From: Moringa oleifera
Taxonomy: Eukaryota > Streptophyta > Magnoliopsida > Brassicales > Moringaceae
Direction of reading: 5' to 3'
Length of the DNA: 64,000 nucleotides
Assembly: GCA_021397835.1 (NCBI GenBank)
Contig: JAJFZO010000786.1
Span: 186,001-250,000 of the forward strand
Part shown: in pieces, positions 32,955 through 45,124 of the stretch
Layout: each line of letters opens with the position of its first letter
Numbering within the stretch: the first letter of the stretch is position 1
The notes under the pieces: generated by a model
Seen by the model: only the letters and a program-made list of their open reading frames with translations
Databases searched by the model: none
Told to the model about the DNA's origin: nothing
Program-made: the position numbers and the translations under genes

Positions 32955-35900
32955 ATGGATCCTTTTGAACACTCAAGTGATGGCTCTCAAGGGCCCAAAA
33001 AATGAGGTATCACCAGTATGCCTAAGATAATTAAGAGTCGTGCTTTCGAAGTTAAGCTCACGATCGAGGTAAATGATAAAAGTCAACAAATTGGGAGGAA
33101 TGGCATCTAATTCAATAGCTACATTGGGGTGGTGGTACGTAATACGGTACCTATAAATATCATGAATTGGCACTCAGTAAGTATTGAAATGAAAAATAAG
33201 ATTTGGGAGACAATATTGGTAAGTTAAATGAAACACAATGTGGTATTGCTTTTTAATTAGTTTACTGCTAATTAATTTGATTTGCACCAATCCACTTTTT
33301 TATAATATGTTGTAGGAGACGTATGATATTGATGCGAGCATGAAAAGGTACGTACTTCAGTCTGCTGCAAACAGATGGAGGAACCTCAAGTCCAATCTTA
33401 CATCAAAGCACATATTCTCTCACATTGATGACTTAGAATTTCTATCATTTTCACCTGAAGAATATAGCAGTGTTATAGATGCTGGGGTGTGGCTGGAATT
33501 TGTGAACTCTCGTATAACAGAAGAGTTTCAGGTATATATTTATAGTTAGTAAAGTTTTTGTTTATACAATTTTCTCCAAATGTTGATGTGTATTGATCTT
33601 ACAGGAAAAGAGACAAATAGCAAAAGAAAAAAGAAAGAAGAATGTATACGATCATCGTATATCTAGAAAGGGATTTGCAGGGCTGGAGAGTGAACTTGTA
33701 ATTTTTTTTCATTTATTATGTTTATAATTGATAATATATTCATTTAGTTGTACATTTTAAAATCTAACATGTTCACTCTTTATGTTAAAAAAAAAAAAAA
33801 CAAGCATTGGGTAGCGATGCTCAAATTGATCGTGCCTTATTGTGGAAGGCTTCACGACAGAATAAAAAGGGAGAATATGTGAATGATGCGAGCCGATTGT
33901 GTGGGGAAGGAATTGTAAGTGTAGTTTAACTTTTTTCTAGCATTTATAGTAATAAATTTCATGTTTATTGATTAATTTTGTTATAACATTGTAGGATGAG
34001 TTGATGACACAGAGCACACAGAGTAAATTTACAAACTTCAATCCAGAAGATGTACTAACGAAAGCTCTTGGTACACCTGAGCACCCCGAATGAATTAAAG
34101 GTCAAGGATCTGGAGTAACTATCACATCTTATTTTGGGAGGCCCAAAAAGTCTAATGTCCCTCAAGGTATGCAATTAGGTCAACAGCAATTGGTAGAGAT
34201 GATAATGTGGTTCATAGAGCATAAAGAAGGTTTGACAAACATTGTTGCGAACAAAAATGATGATATCCAGCAAGAAAAATCTACAATGCAATTTGATTCG
34301 AGTAAAGCTAGCAACAATATAACTAGATTATTGGAGGAAGAAGAATATCTAATACTTCAATCACCTATGCCAGTCACACCACTAGCACCTGCACCTATAC
34401 TGGCACCACACGACAACAAAGTATGTTACATGTTATTCATAGTAGATGTGGTATTAATAATATTACGAACGTAACTTCTATTTTTTTGGATCATTATAGT
34501 GTGAGCCATGCCATATGTTCATCTAGTCATCAGACTACATAGTGGCAAGTGGGGTTATCTTCATGGATCATACTCCTAATCAGATCATCCACAGGCGTCC
34601 ATTATTTTCTGGTGATGTTCAGGTGACAATGGACGTAGCTATTCATGGTGATGCACAGTTGCCTCGTCCTAACCCAGACAATGGATTGACAAATATTTTT
34701 TCTGCACTTGGTTCAGTTGTTTCTTGGCCTCAAGATTTGGTCATTGTTGGTACACATGCGGTAATGTTTTTGGTAATATATTTTATAAAGTCAACCTATT
34801 AATGTCAACTAAGTTTGCAAAAAATTTTTAGCTATCGACTATAAAGCAACAAGGTAAGTTGCCAGTTAAGAAAGCACTAACATTGACAAAACCACAATCA
34901 TCACAACAAGTATCTTCCGTTGGGCTGCCACAAAGATTACAGAATATGTATAATTATGTGAATAAGGTGATGGCACCTGATGAAGTAATACACATACCTT
35001 TTACTGAAGTCTTTACTTCTGATGGACATGTATTTTTGGCTTGAGAAGATATCATGCAATTTTGTCACATGGAAGAGCTAAGTGTCACCATTATTCAGGC
35101 TTACATTATGTACGTATGTCTTTTGAATTTTTATTTAGTTATTATTATTTGGCTACATCATATTTATATTTTTCTTATTCTTTATTATTTTAGTAAACTT
35201 TATACAGATTTAGCTGTACTTGGCTTAACAAAGTATTTTGTATTTGCTGATCCATCAACATTGTCATGTGGAATGTCTATAAGTATAGACACTCAAGCTC
35301 GTCACTTAGCCAATAGAATGATAGATCCATGTGACGAAGGAGTAGTGATATTTCCTTATAACTTGAGGTAAGTTATAATACTAGTTAAAATTATTAATAG
35401 ATTTGTTCAAAATATTTTTTTACATTTATTTTTCATAATGTAGGTAGCACTGGTTGTTGGTGGTTGTCCAGCCTCGTAATTTTGTGTACAGTATTTTGAT
35501 CCTTTGAACCATGGTTCTCGTCAAGAACTAGATCAACTTATGTCCATGTAAGTGAAAATATTTTCATTTATATTAGTATATATTTTTTCTTACTTTTAAG
35601 AATATTGATTATTTTTATTGGCAGTTCTTTTAAATTGTTTCTAGTTTTCAAAGAATCAAGCAATAGGCGCATTCCTAGGAGTATTCTTACTAAGGAATGT
35701 ATATTTAAACCTATATGTGATGTTAGTTTTATTTATTTTGCAAAATATAATAATTATAAATTTTTAATGCAGTGTCCACATCAGCCTTTAAATACTGAGT
35801 GTGGATATTATATTATGAAATTTTTAAAGGACATCATTGATAGACGTGATAGAAATATCCCATATGCAAAAATGGTAATTTTTAAGCATTTGCTTATGTA

Positions 35901-36064
35901 AATACTTAAGTAATTAAATGATGTGCTTATTAAAAATTTTAATTGTACTATTTTTTTTTTTTGAAATATAGTTAGTGGACATTGATACTTACACCCAATC
36001 AGATATTGATGAAGTTAGAAAGGAGGTTGGACAATTTCTTTGGAGTGCCATATTAGAAAGTTGA
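32955..36064 (+). pseudogene. Transposase_24-like / Ulp1 protease fusion gene of element B
   Basis: A multi-exon gene from ATG 32955 with mostly clean GT..AG junctions. Exons by eye: to 33218, 33316-33531, 33605-33697, 33805-33914, 33995-34420, 34500-34760, 34832-35109, 35194-35367, 35444-35547, one from 35625, 35773-35874, and 35972-36064. The N-terminal half has plant Transposase_24 hallmarks: W-R-N-L-K-S-N-L-T, R-A-L-L-W-K-A, A-L-G-T-P-E-H-P. The C-terminal half is Ulp1-like (peptidase C48): H-W-L-L-V (catalytic His, near 35446), F-D-P-L-N-H read after a frame change (Asp, near 35495) and N-T-E-C-G-Y-Y (Cys, codon 35800-35802). Defects: stops near 34092, 34525 and 35042 (Trp to stop) and the frame change near 35490. 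The protease would cut SUMO-like modifiers; that role in transposition is unproven. Confidence 0.85.
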
Positions 36065-36419
36065 ACCTTGAAGATTTTTGTACACATGACCATTATTGAA
36101 TTTATATAGTTAAATTTTTAGGATTGTGTAATATTTTAACTCATGTATTGTACATATAAAGTTCAATTATAACATCAAACTTTAGTGATCTTTTGTTTTG
36201 TTTATCTCTTATTACTTTTTTTGGATTAGATTATTTTGAGTATTTTCAAATATGAAAGAAGTAATGACGATCTCTGTTAGAATGGTATTGAAGTGTATAA
36301 CATAAAAATTTTGGTTGCATATTATGAAGAATTGTATTGATATATATGGATGATGTGAAAGCAAGTTTTAGATAATTTGAATATAAAATTTTTTAATTAT
36401 TTTGAAATAAATACAAAAA
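36065..36419. other. 3' flank of the fusion gene in element B
   Basis: About 355 bp of AT-rich sequence, presumably 3' untranslated region. 36240-36380 recurs inverted in element A (7650-7790), marking the point to which A's deletion extends on this side. Confidence 0.65.
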
Positions 36420-36870
36420 ATACATTTAATGACTTTTTAATGACTGTTTTATAGTAACTGTCATTAAAAGATACCCCCATTTAACGACAGTTCTGTTGGA
36501 ACTGTCATTAAAGGGTCCCCCCCCTTTAACGACAGTTCTGTTGGAACTGTCATTAAAGAGTACCCCCCCCTTTAACGACAGTTCTGTTGGAACTGTCATT
36601 AAAGGGTACACCACTTTAACGATAGTTCTATCAGAACTGTCATTAAAAAGGTCTTCTTTTAACGACAGTTCCATTTAGGCTGTCATTAAAAAGTCACCCC
36701 TTGAATGACAGTTTCAATAGAACTGTCATTAAAAGGTAATGCTTTCAATGACATTTCAATAACTGTCATTAAAACTTCTTCCCTTTAATGACATGAACAA
36801 AGATGACAGTTTTATAACTGTCATTAAAAATCATTTTTAATTGTCATTAAAGCTTTTATTTGTAGTAGTG
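36420..36870. repeat. right subterminal palindromes and terminal repeat of element B
   Basis: About nine palindromic units of roughly 45-55 bp with arms TTTAACGACAGTTC / GAACTGTCATTAAAGG and centres such as TGTTG, spaced by short C- or G-runs (CCCCCCCC, GGGTACACC). The last arm runs into TTAAAGCTTTTATTTGTAGTAGTG. The array is longer and more regular than at the left end. Confidence 0.93.
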
Positions 36871-36873
36871 GAT

Positions 36874-39800
36874 GACAGGCTGGCATGTGTAGGGCTCTCC
36901 TGTCTTGGCTGACTTGCCTTGTCTTGCAACATGATGGGCCTTGCACCCATGCCAAATGTGTTGGGTTTCCCACACGTTGTACCTACCCATGTGGGTGAAT
37001 AGAGAGGGAGCATCCATGACCTATGAGTGCCAACTAAGCAAGTGAGCTGTTCCCCCCGCAATGTCTTAAATGAAGATTCACTTCTTGTAAAAGTAAACAT
37101 AAATATATCTGAGCCATCATAACGTGTTTAAAAAGTTATTTATAACGAACTTTGAGTTAAAATTTGCATAGATATAGAGAATAATCAGATTTAGCAACAC
37201 AAAGAGTTTTAGAATTTTTCGGGCGTCTAACTTTTTTTATGAATTTTATATAGCCAAAAATTGAAAAAATCATAAAAAAAAATCTTGTGAGTTAGAATGC
37301 TTTCAAATTTTAGAGGCAAACTACTAACGAATTACATGATTTATTTGAGTCATTTGTGGAACAACTCAATAATGAAAAGACAATCAGTTTAAAAAAATTT
37401 TATAATTGGGTAAGGCGGCTAGTACGTTAGTGCAACATTGGCTTTAGATGCCCTAGGGTGCATGCATTTTACCTTGTTCAGTGCATCTGCAGCTAACCGT
37501 GGCTGATCTGAGAGTCCAGCACAGCTTGAGGCCATGATCTAGCCCAACTAGCCGATGTAATGATCATCGATAGCACATGCGACGCCTCATAGCTTGCTTG
37601 TAACTTGCTTGCATGAGGAGCTCCCGATTGGCCTTAGGCTCTTTATGCCACAACATACTGGCCCTTATGTGCATACCATGCCTGTTTGGGCTAGTCATGG
37701 CTAGCCTCCCATGCCTCTACACAAGGCATTTATGGCACACTTGCTAGGCACATGATCGAGGGATGTAGCGACAAGGGAATATCACGTGTGGGGCTCTCTT
37801 GGCCTGGCTGGCGACCTTGTGCCTCAGCATGATAGGCCTTATGCCCATGCCATGTGCGCTAGGCTTCCCAAGTGCAGCATCTGCCCATGTGGGTGGGTAG
37901 AGGGGGAGCATTCATGGCTCATGAGCGCCCACTGAGCGAGTGAGCTCATCCCATAAGATAGTCTTAAATAAAAATTCTCTTATAGCTGAAGAAAACATTA
38001 ATATGTCTAAATCATCATAATGTGTTTAAAAATTATTTATAAAGAATTTTGAGCTAAAATTTTTCATAGATGTGAAGAATAATTATATTATGAAGATAAA
38101 AAATTTTAGAATTTTCTAAGAGTCCAAATTTTCCATGAATTTTATATGGTCAAAAATTCAAAAAATCATGAAAAATAGCATGTAAGTTAGAATCCTCCCA
38201 AATTTGTGGGGCAAACTCTTAATGAATTGCATGATTTATTTGAGACATTTGTGCAATAACTTAACAATCAAAAGACCATCAATTCACAAAAAAAAAAAAA
38301 AATTACAACTAAGTGTTGTTGCTAGTACGTTGGTACGACATTGCCTCTAGATGGCTTAAGGTGCCTGCATGCTACCCTATTTAGTGACCCTACAGCCACC
38401 CATGGCTGACCTAATACTCCAGCATAACTTGGGATCATGGTTTAGCCTAACTAGCCCATGTAATGAACAACCATAGCACGTGTGATGCCTCATTGCATGC
38501 CTGGGCTTACTTGTGTGGGATGCCCTCAACTTGCCTGGCGCGCCTTGTGCTATAGCATGCTGGCCTATACGCTCATGCCATGCTTGTTTGGGTTAGCCGT
38601 AGCTTGGTTAGCGTGCTTTGTGCCACCGCATGTTGGGCCTTGTGCCCATGCCATGTGTGTCGGTTTTCCCACGCCCAGCACCTACTCATGTGGGTGGATA
38701 TGGGGGGGAAGCATGCTTGGCCTTTGAGTGCCAACAAAGCAGATGAACTCTTACCCCCCTTGAAAAGTCTTAATTGAAAATTCATTTCTAGTAGAAGGAA
38801 ACATTTATATGTTTGAGTTGTCATAATGGATCTAACAATTTATTTACGAAGAATTTTTTATTGAAATTTTGTATAGATGTAGAAGAAATAATCAGATCTA
38901 CCAACTCAAAAAATGTTAGAATTTTTTTTGGTCTAATTTTTCTTATGAATTTTATACAATAAAAAATTTAAAAAATCATGAAAAATTGCTAGTGAGTTAG
39001 AATGCTCCCAAAATGAGGGGCAGGCTTGTAATGAATTGCAGAATTTATTTAAGCGATATATGGAGCAATTTAACAATCAAAATACTATCAATTCATAAAA
39101 GTTTATGACTAGGCATTACGCCTAGCACTTGGCGCAACGCTACCTCTATGTGGCCTAGAGTGCATGCATATTACCCTATCCAATGCACGTGCAGTCACCC
39201 TTGGCTGCCCTGAGAATCCTGTACAGCTTGCTTCCATGGTCTAGCCCAGCTAGCCCATGTAATCAAAACCTACAACATGTGCGATGCTTCAAAGCATACT
39301 TACGGCTTGCCTAACACGCCTTATACTACAACACACTTGGCTTTGCACCCATGTCATGCTTGCTAGGAGTAGCTCTTGCTAGCCTCTCGTGCCCTTGGAC
39401 CATGTGATGCGACGCTCATGGCAAGCTCGTTGGGCACATAATCGATGGACGTAGCGACAAGTGGATGGTGCACCTTACGCCATAGCATGGTGGTTCTCAT
39501 GCCCATGCCATGTGCACTAGGTTTCGCATGCCTAGTGCCTGACGATGTAGGTGGGCAAGGGGTAGCACGCATGGCCTATGAGTGCTCATGAAGTGGGTAA
39601 GCTCCTCCCCTTGGAAAGTCTTAAATTAAAATTCATTTTCGACAAGAGGAAAACAACTATATATTTTAGCCATCATAATGCGTCTAAAGAATTATTTCTA
39701 AGATGTTTTAAAGTGACATTTTGCATAGCTGTAAAGAATAATCAGGTTTGCCAACGCTAAAAAAAACAAAAATGAATTTGCTAAGCATCTAATTTTTTTT

Positions 39801-41387
39801 AATGAATTTTATATAACCAAAATTCAAAAAATCATAAAAAATTGCCCTTGAGTCGAAATACTCCCAAATTTGAGGGGCAAACTCCTAGTAAATTGTAGGA
39901 TTTATTTGAGTCATTTATGGAATAACTCAAGAATCAAAAGATCATTAATTCATAAAAAATTTACAATTAAGCATTATGGCCAGCACGTTGGAACAACGTT
40001 GCCTTTAGATGGCCCAGGGTGTGTGCATGCTACCCTGTTCTATGACCTTGTAGCCATCCATGGCTGACCTGAGAGTGCAACACAACTTAAGGCCATGGTT
40101 TAGCCCAGCTAGCCCATGTAATCAACCCCACAGCACTTATGATGCCTCACAGCGTGCTTGCTTGCTTGCATGGGGCATTCTCGACTTGCCTAGCATGTTT
40201 TATGCTACAGCACGTTGGCCCTTGCACCCATGTTGTGCCAGTTTGGGGTAACTGTGGCTAGCCTCCCATGCCCTTACACCAGGCAACGTGGTGCTTGTGG
40301 CATGGTTGTTGGGCACACAATTGGTTAACATAGCAGTAAGGGGCTAGCTTGCGCATTACTCTCTTTGCTAGGTTGGCGTGCTTTGTGCCATCATGCACTA
40401 GGCCTTATGCCCAAGCCATGTGTGCTTATTTTCCTACACCTAGCACCTGTCCATATGGGTGGGCAAAGGGGAAGCATGCTTGGCCCATGAGTGCCCACTA
40501 ACCAGGCAATCTCTTCCCCTCCAAAAAGTCTTAATTGCAAACTTCACTTCTAGTAAAAAGAAAGATCAATATGTTTGAATCGTCATGATAGGTCTAAAAT
40601 ATTATTCCCAAGGAATTTTGTGCAAAAAATTTACACAAATGCATAAATTAATCAGACCTACTAACACAAAAATTTTAGAATTTTTTAAGGATTTAATTTT
40701 TTTATTACTTTGATAGAGCAAAAAAAATTCAAAAAATCATCAAAACTAACCAATGAGTTGAAATGATCCCAAATTTATGGTGTAGACCCCTAATGAATTA
40801 TAGGATTTCTTTGAGTCATTTATGTAATAATTCAATAGTCAAAAGACTATCAATTCATAAAAATTTTGCAATTTGGTATTGTGCCTAATAGTTAGGTAGT
40901 GTTGCCTCTACATGGCCTAGGTGCATGCTTGTTGCCCTATCAAATGAACCTACCGCCACCCATGGCTGCCCTAAAAGTCTAGTACAACTTGGAGCCACGG
41001 GCTAGCCCAGATAGCCTAGATAATCAAAACCTATAGCACGTGCATGCTTTAAAGCGTGCTTGTGGCTTACCTTGCACACCTTATGCTATAGCATGCTATG
41101 CCTTGCACCCAGGCCGTGCATGCTAGGGGCAGCCATTGTTAGACTTCCATGCCTTTAGACCAGGTGACCGACACTGGTGGCATGCTCATTAGCACGCAAT
41201 TGAGGGATTTAGTGATGAGGGGCTGGCACACATAGGGCTCTCTTAGCTTGGCTAATATGCCTTATGTCGTAGCAAGCTGGGCCTTGCACCCATGTCATGT
41301 GTGCTGGGTTTCCAATGCCCAATGCCTGTCCATGTGGGTGGGCAAGGATGAAGCATGCATGGCCCATGAACGCCCACAAACAGGTGA
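36874..41387 (-). repeat. composite rDNA spacer array, minus orientation (second part)
   Basis: This continues the array interrupted by B. The GGGCATTG-type landmark recurs near 37408, 38310, 39108, 39971 and 40871, giving spacings of about 800-900 bp. Subtracting B, the spacing across the insertion (25070 to 37408) is about 904 bp, so the insertion lost nothing visible. No 430-bp short units appear in this part. No genes seen. Confidence 0.85.
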
Positions 41388-41396
41388 CACAAGGTG
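41380..41396. other. orientation switch in the rDNA spacer array
   Basis: Up to about 41387 the repeat reads in the GGCTTGGCTGGC orientation (CATGGCCCATGAACGCCCAC...CAGGTGA). From 41388 it continues as CACAAGGTGCGCAAGCCAAG, the reverse complement of the same repeat. All rDNA to the left is minus-oriented and all rDNA to the right plus-oriented, so this is the junction of the two blocks. Confidence 0.8.
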
Positions 41397-43564
41397 CGCA
41401 AGCCAAGCCAAGAGTGCCTTACGAGAGCCACCTTTATGTCCCTACATCCCTCAATCGTGTGCAAATAAGTGAGCCATGAGCACTGGGAAGCCTGGTCCAA
41501 GGACATAGAAGGCAACCATAAGCTTTTCTTAGTAGGCATGTTAAACATTGGAAGGCCTAACATGTTATGGCATAAGGTGTGCCAACCAAGCCATTAGCAA
41601 CCCACTCGAGCCAACCTTTCATCCCTACGTCCCTTGATTGTGTGCCCAGCGAGTATCCCACAACCATCATGTTGCCTAGTCCAAGGGCATGGGAGGCAAG
41701 GCAACATTGTTAATAGTAACTAACACATAGGTAAATGGCCCAGCATGCTGCGGCACACGATGCACCAACTAAGCCAAAAGAGCCTTGCTAGAGCCAGTGC
41801 TATGTCGCTACATCACTTGATCATGTGCCTAACGGACATGCCATGAGCGTCGCATAGCCTAGTCCAAGGGTGCAAAAGGCTAGCCATGGCTACCCTCACT
41901 AGGATTGGCATGGGCACAAGGCCCTATTAGGCCATGGCACGAGGTGCGCAAGCCAAGCTAAGAGTGCTCAACCCTCAATCTTGTGCCTAGAAAGCATGCC
42001 ACTAGCTTAAATTCACTTGGTCCAAAGGCACGTGAATTAAACCAAGTGTGGCCCTAGCATGCATTATATGGGCAAAAGGCCTAGTGTACTATAACATAAG
42101 GTGCATCAGTCAAGCCAAGAGTGCCCCATGCGAGTGATTTCTTCATCTCTACATCCCTTGATTGTGTGCCAAGTGAGTGTCGCTGGCACTGTGCCACCTC
42201 ATCCAAAGGTATAGAAGGCAAACCATGGGTGCCTTAGTAGGAACAGCATGGGAGCAAGGCCCAACGTGTTGAGACACAAGGCGCGCAAGCTAAGCCAAGA
42301 GCACTCGACATGAGCCAGCATGGGAGCAAGGCTCCTTAGGTAGAGAAGTTCACTTGCTTGGTACGCCCTCATGGGCCATGCATGCTCCTCCCTTCGCCCA
42401 CCTATATGGATAGGCATTGGACATGTGAAACCTAGCACATAAGGCATAGGCGCAAGGCCTAGCATGTTATGGCACTAGGCGCACTGGTGAAGCAAAAAGA
42501 GCCCTATGCAAGCCAACCCCTCGTCATTATGTCCCTCGATCGTATGCTCAATTAGCATGCCAGGAGTAGCACATCATTAGGTCTAAGGGCATGGGAGGCT
42601 AGCCATGGATGTCCTTAATAGGCACGGATGGGTGTAAGGCCGAATGTGCAATAACACACCATCTAATCTAATAGCGCCCCATGCTAGCAAGTCACAAGCA
42701 TGCTGTGATCATTGTAGATGCTGTGGGTGTTTATTTCATGGGCTAACTAGGCTAGAACATGGCCCTAAGCTGTGCAAGACTCTTATGGCAGCCATGGATA
42801 GTTGTAGGTCCACTGGACATGACAACATACTTGTACTTTTTGTCATCTGAAGGCAACTTTGCACAAGTGCTAGCCTGCAATGTCCAATTATGAACTATTT
42901 ATTAATTGATGATTTTTTGATTGTTGAATTGCTCCAAAAGTGACTTAAACAAATCATGCAATTAATTAGGAGTCTGCCCTTCAAATTTGAAAGCATTCTA
43001 ACTCATGGGGTTTTTTCATGATTTTTTGAATTATTGGGTATAAAAAATTCATAAAATAATTAAATGCTTAGAAAATTCTTGAATTTTATATGATGCTAAA
43101 TCTAATGATTCTCTACATTTGGACTAAAATTTGACTCACAACCTCTTGTAAATAATTTTTTATACCTATTATGACGGCTTAAAAATATTGATGTTTTCTC
43201 CTACCGAAAGTGAATTTTTATTTAAGAATCTTTAGGGGGGAAGAGCTCACCTGGTTGGTGGCCACTCACGAGCCATGCATACTCCTCCCTGCTCACCCAC
43301 ATGGATAAGTGCTGGGCATGGAAAACCTTACTCACATGGCATAGGCAGAAGGCCTAGCATGTTGCGACACAAGCTGCGCCAACGAAGCTAAGAAAAGCCC
43401 ATATGAGTCAGCCTCTTGTCACTACGTCTCTTGATCGTGTGCTCAATGGGCATGCCATAAGGGCCACGTCACCTAGTCCAAGGGATGAGAGGCTAGCCAT
43501 ACATACCCCCAAGGGGGCATGATATGAGCACTAGGTCAATATGCCTCACATAAGCAAGTGGCAT
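41388..43564 (+). repeat. composite rDNA spacer, plus orientation, upstream of a 26S fragment
   Basis: Six to seven ~180-bp GC-rich units (AAGCCAAGAGTGCC, TCCCT(C/T)GATCGTGTGCC, GTCCAAGGGCATGGGAGGC) to about 42640, then one AT-rich module (about 42840-43220), then one more GC-rich part. It runs straight into the middle of a 26S gene at about 43565, so an 18S and the 5' half of 26S are missing at this junction. Reading frames here are spurious. Confidence 0.85.
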
Positions 43565-45093
43565 GAGGGGAAAAGTTCCATGTGAATGACACTTGCACAT
43601 GTGTTAGTCAATCCTAAAAAACGAGCGAAGCCTGTTAGGTTACACATCAGTGAGACCTTCAAAAGAGGATCTAGTTAAAATTTTGAAACTGGGATGTGGC
43701 GGTGAATGGTAATGTTGAAGAGTCCAGAGAAGTTGACAGGGGCCTTAAGAAGGGTTATCTTTTCTATTTAGCAGGTTACCCACCCTAGAAATGGCTTAGC
43801 CAGAGGTAGATCTAATTGCTAGAAAAGCATTGCCTGTCGCATGGTGTTTGATGTGCCCGTGATGGCCCTTGAAAATTTAGAGGACCAAGTGCCTCCCACA
43901 CTCGATCGTACTCATAATTGCATGAAATCTCCAAGGTGAATAGTTTGCAGTTTATGGAATAATGTAGCAAGAGAAGTCGACAAAATGGATCCAAAACCTC
44001 GAGAAAAAGATTGGCCCTAAGGGCTAGGCATGGGGGCCCAAGTTTTGAACCCATTGAGTATCGCTGGATTACACTAATTGCTCCTATGAGTCATTCGGGG
44101 CCTTCCTCATATGCCCTATTGCCAACTTAGAATTGGCACGGACATGGAGAATCTGATAATTAATTAAAATAAAGTAGTGCAATAGTGCCTGTGGATGCTG
44201 ATGCATTGTGATTTTTGCCCAGTGCTCTAAATGTCAAAGTGAAAAATTCAAGTAAACATGGGTAAACGATGGCAGTAACAGACTCTCTTAAGGTAGTCAA
44301 ATGCCTCATCATCTAATTAATGATGTGCATGAGAGAATTGAGGAGATTCCCACTGTCCTTTTCTATTATCCAACCAAACCACATCTAAAGAAACGAGCTT
44401 ACTAGAATTAGTAGGGAAAGAAGACCCTATTGAGCTTGACTCTAGTTAGACTTTGTGAAATAACTTGAAATGTGTAGGATAAATAAGAATCAAAAATGGT
44501 GAAAGTGAAATACCACTACTTTTAACGCTATTTTGCTTATTTTGGAATTAGAAGTAGGGCATCGCCCTTCTTTTCAGACCTAAGGCATGCCTTAGTTGGC
44601 CAATACGAGCGAAAGATATTTTTTGATAGAGAGTTTAACTGAGCCACATTTGTCGAAAGAGAACACACGTGTCCTAAGATGAGCTCAACAACAATAGAAA
44701 TCTCCTATGGAATAAAAGGCTAAAAGCTTCGTTTGATTCTTATTTCCAATACAAATACGAACTGTGAAAGCATGGCCTATCAATGCTTTAGACCTTTGAA
44801 ATTAAAAGCTAGAAGGGGTAAAAAAGTTACCGCAAGGATAATAAGCTTGTGTCAATTAAGCGTTCATAGTGACGTTGCTTTTTAATCCTTCAATTCGGCT
44901 CTTCCAATCATTATGAAGTAGATTCACCAAGTGTTGGATTTTTCACCCACCAATAAGGATTATGAGCTTGGTTTAAATTGTCTTGAGGTAGGCTTGTTTT
45001 ACCCAATTGATGCCCATATCGTGATAATAATTTAACCTAGTACGAGAAAAACTATTTATTTGCACAATTGATCATTGCACTTGGTTGAAAAGC
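43565..45093 (+). pseudogene. 26S rRNA 3' part, truncated at both ends
   Basis: It starts at GAGGGGAAAAGTTCC, about 1.4 kb into a normal 26S. It follows the gene through GACTCTCTTAAGGTAG(T)CAAATG (44280-44310), GAGATTCCCACTGTCC (44345), TGAAATACCACTACTTTTAACG (44508) and the GTGACGTTGCTTTTTAATCC region (44871), up to GGTTGAAAAGCC (45093), where element F interrupts it. About 60 bp is missing near 44080 relative to the copy at 57290. Substitutions are mainly C-to-T and G-to-A. Not functional. Confidence 0.92.
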
Positions 45094-45124
45094 CACAGTA
45101 CAAGAAATTTATTATTTTTCCACG

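Larger units (their letters stand above)
25440..36870 (+). mobile_element. complete CACTA (En/Spm) element B (11,431 bp)
   Basis: Perfect terminal repeats CACTACTACAAA (25440) and TTTGTAGTAGTG (ending 36870), a 3-bp GAT duplication, palindromic subterminal repeats at both ends, a TNP2-type transposase gene (29431-32806), and a second gene with Transposase_24-like and Ulp1-like parts (32955-36064). All are in the usual order on the plus strand. A captured gene fragment lies on the minus strand in the long 5' region, next to a minisatellite. The perfect ends and duplication show recent insertion into the IGS array. Stops and frameshifts in both genes make this copy itself unlikely to supply transposase, though it could still be moved. 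Confidence 0.95.

Noticed and set aside
43812..44054. 80-residue frame on the minus strand
   Set aside because: Antisense of a 26S rRNA pseudogene.
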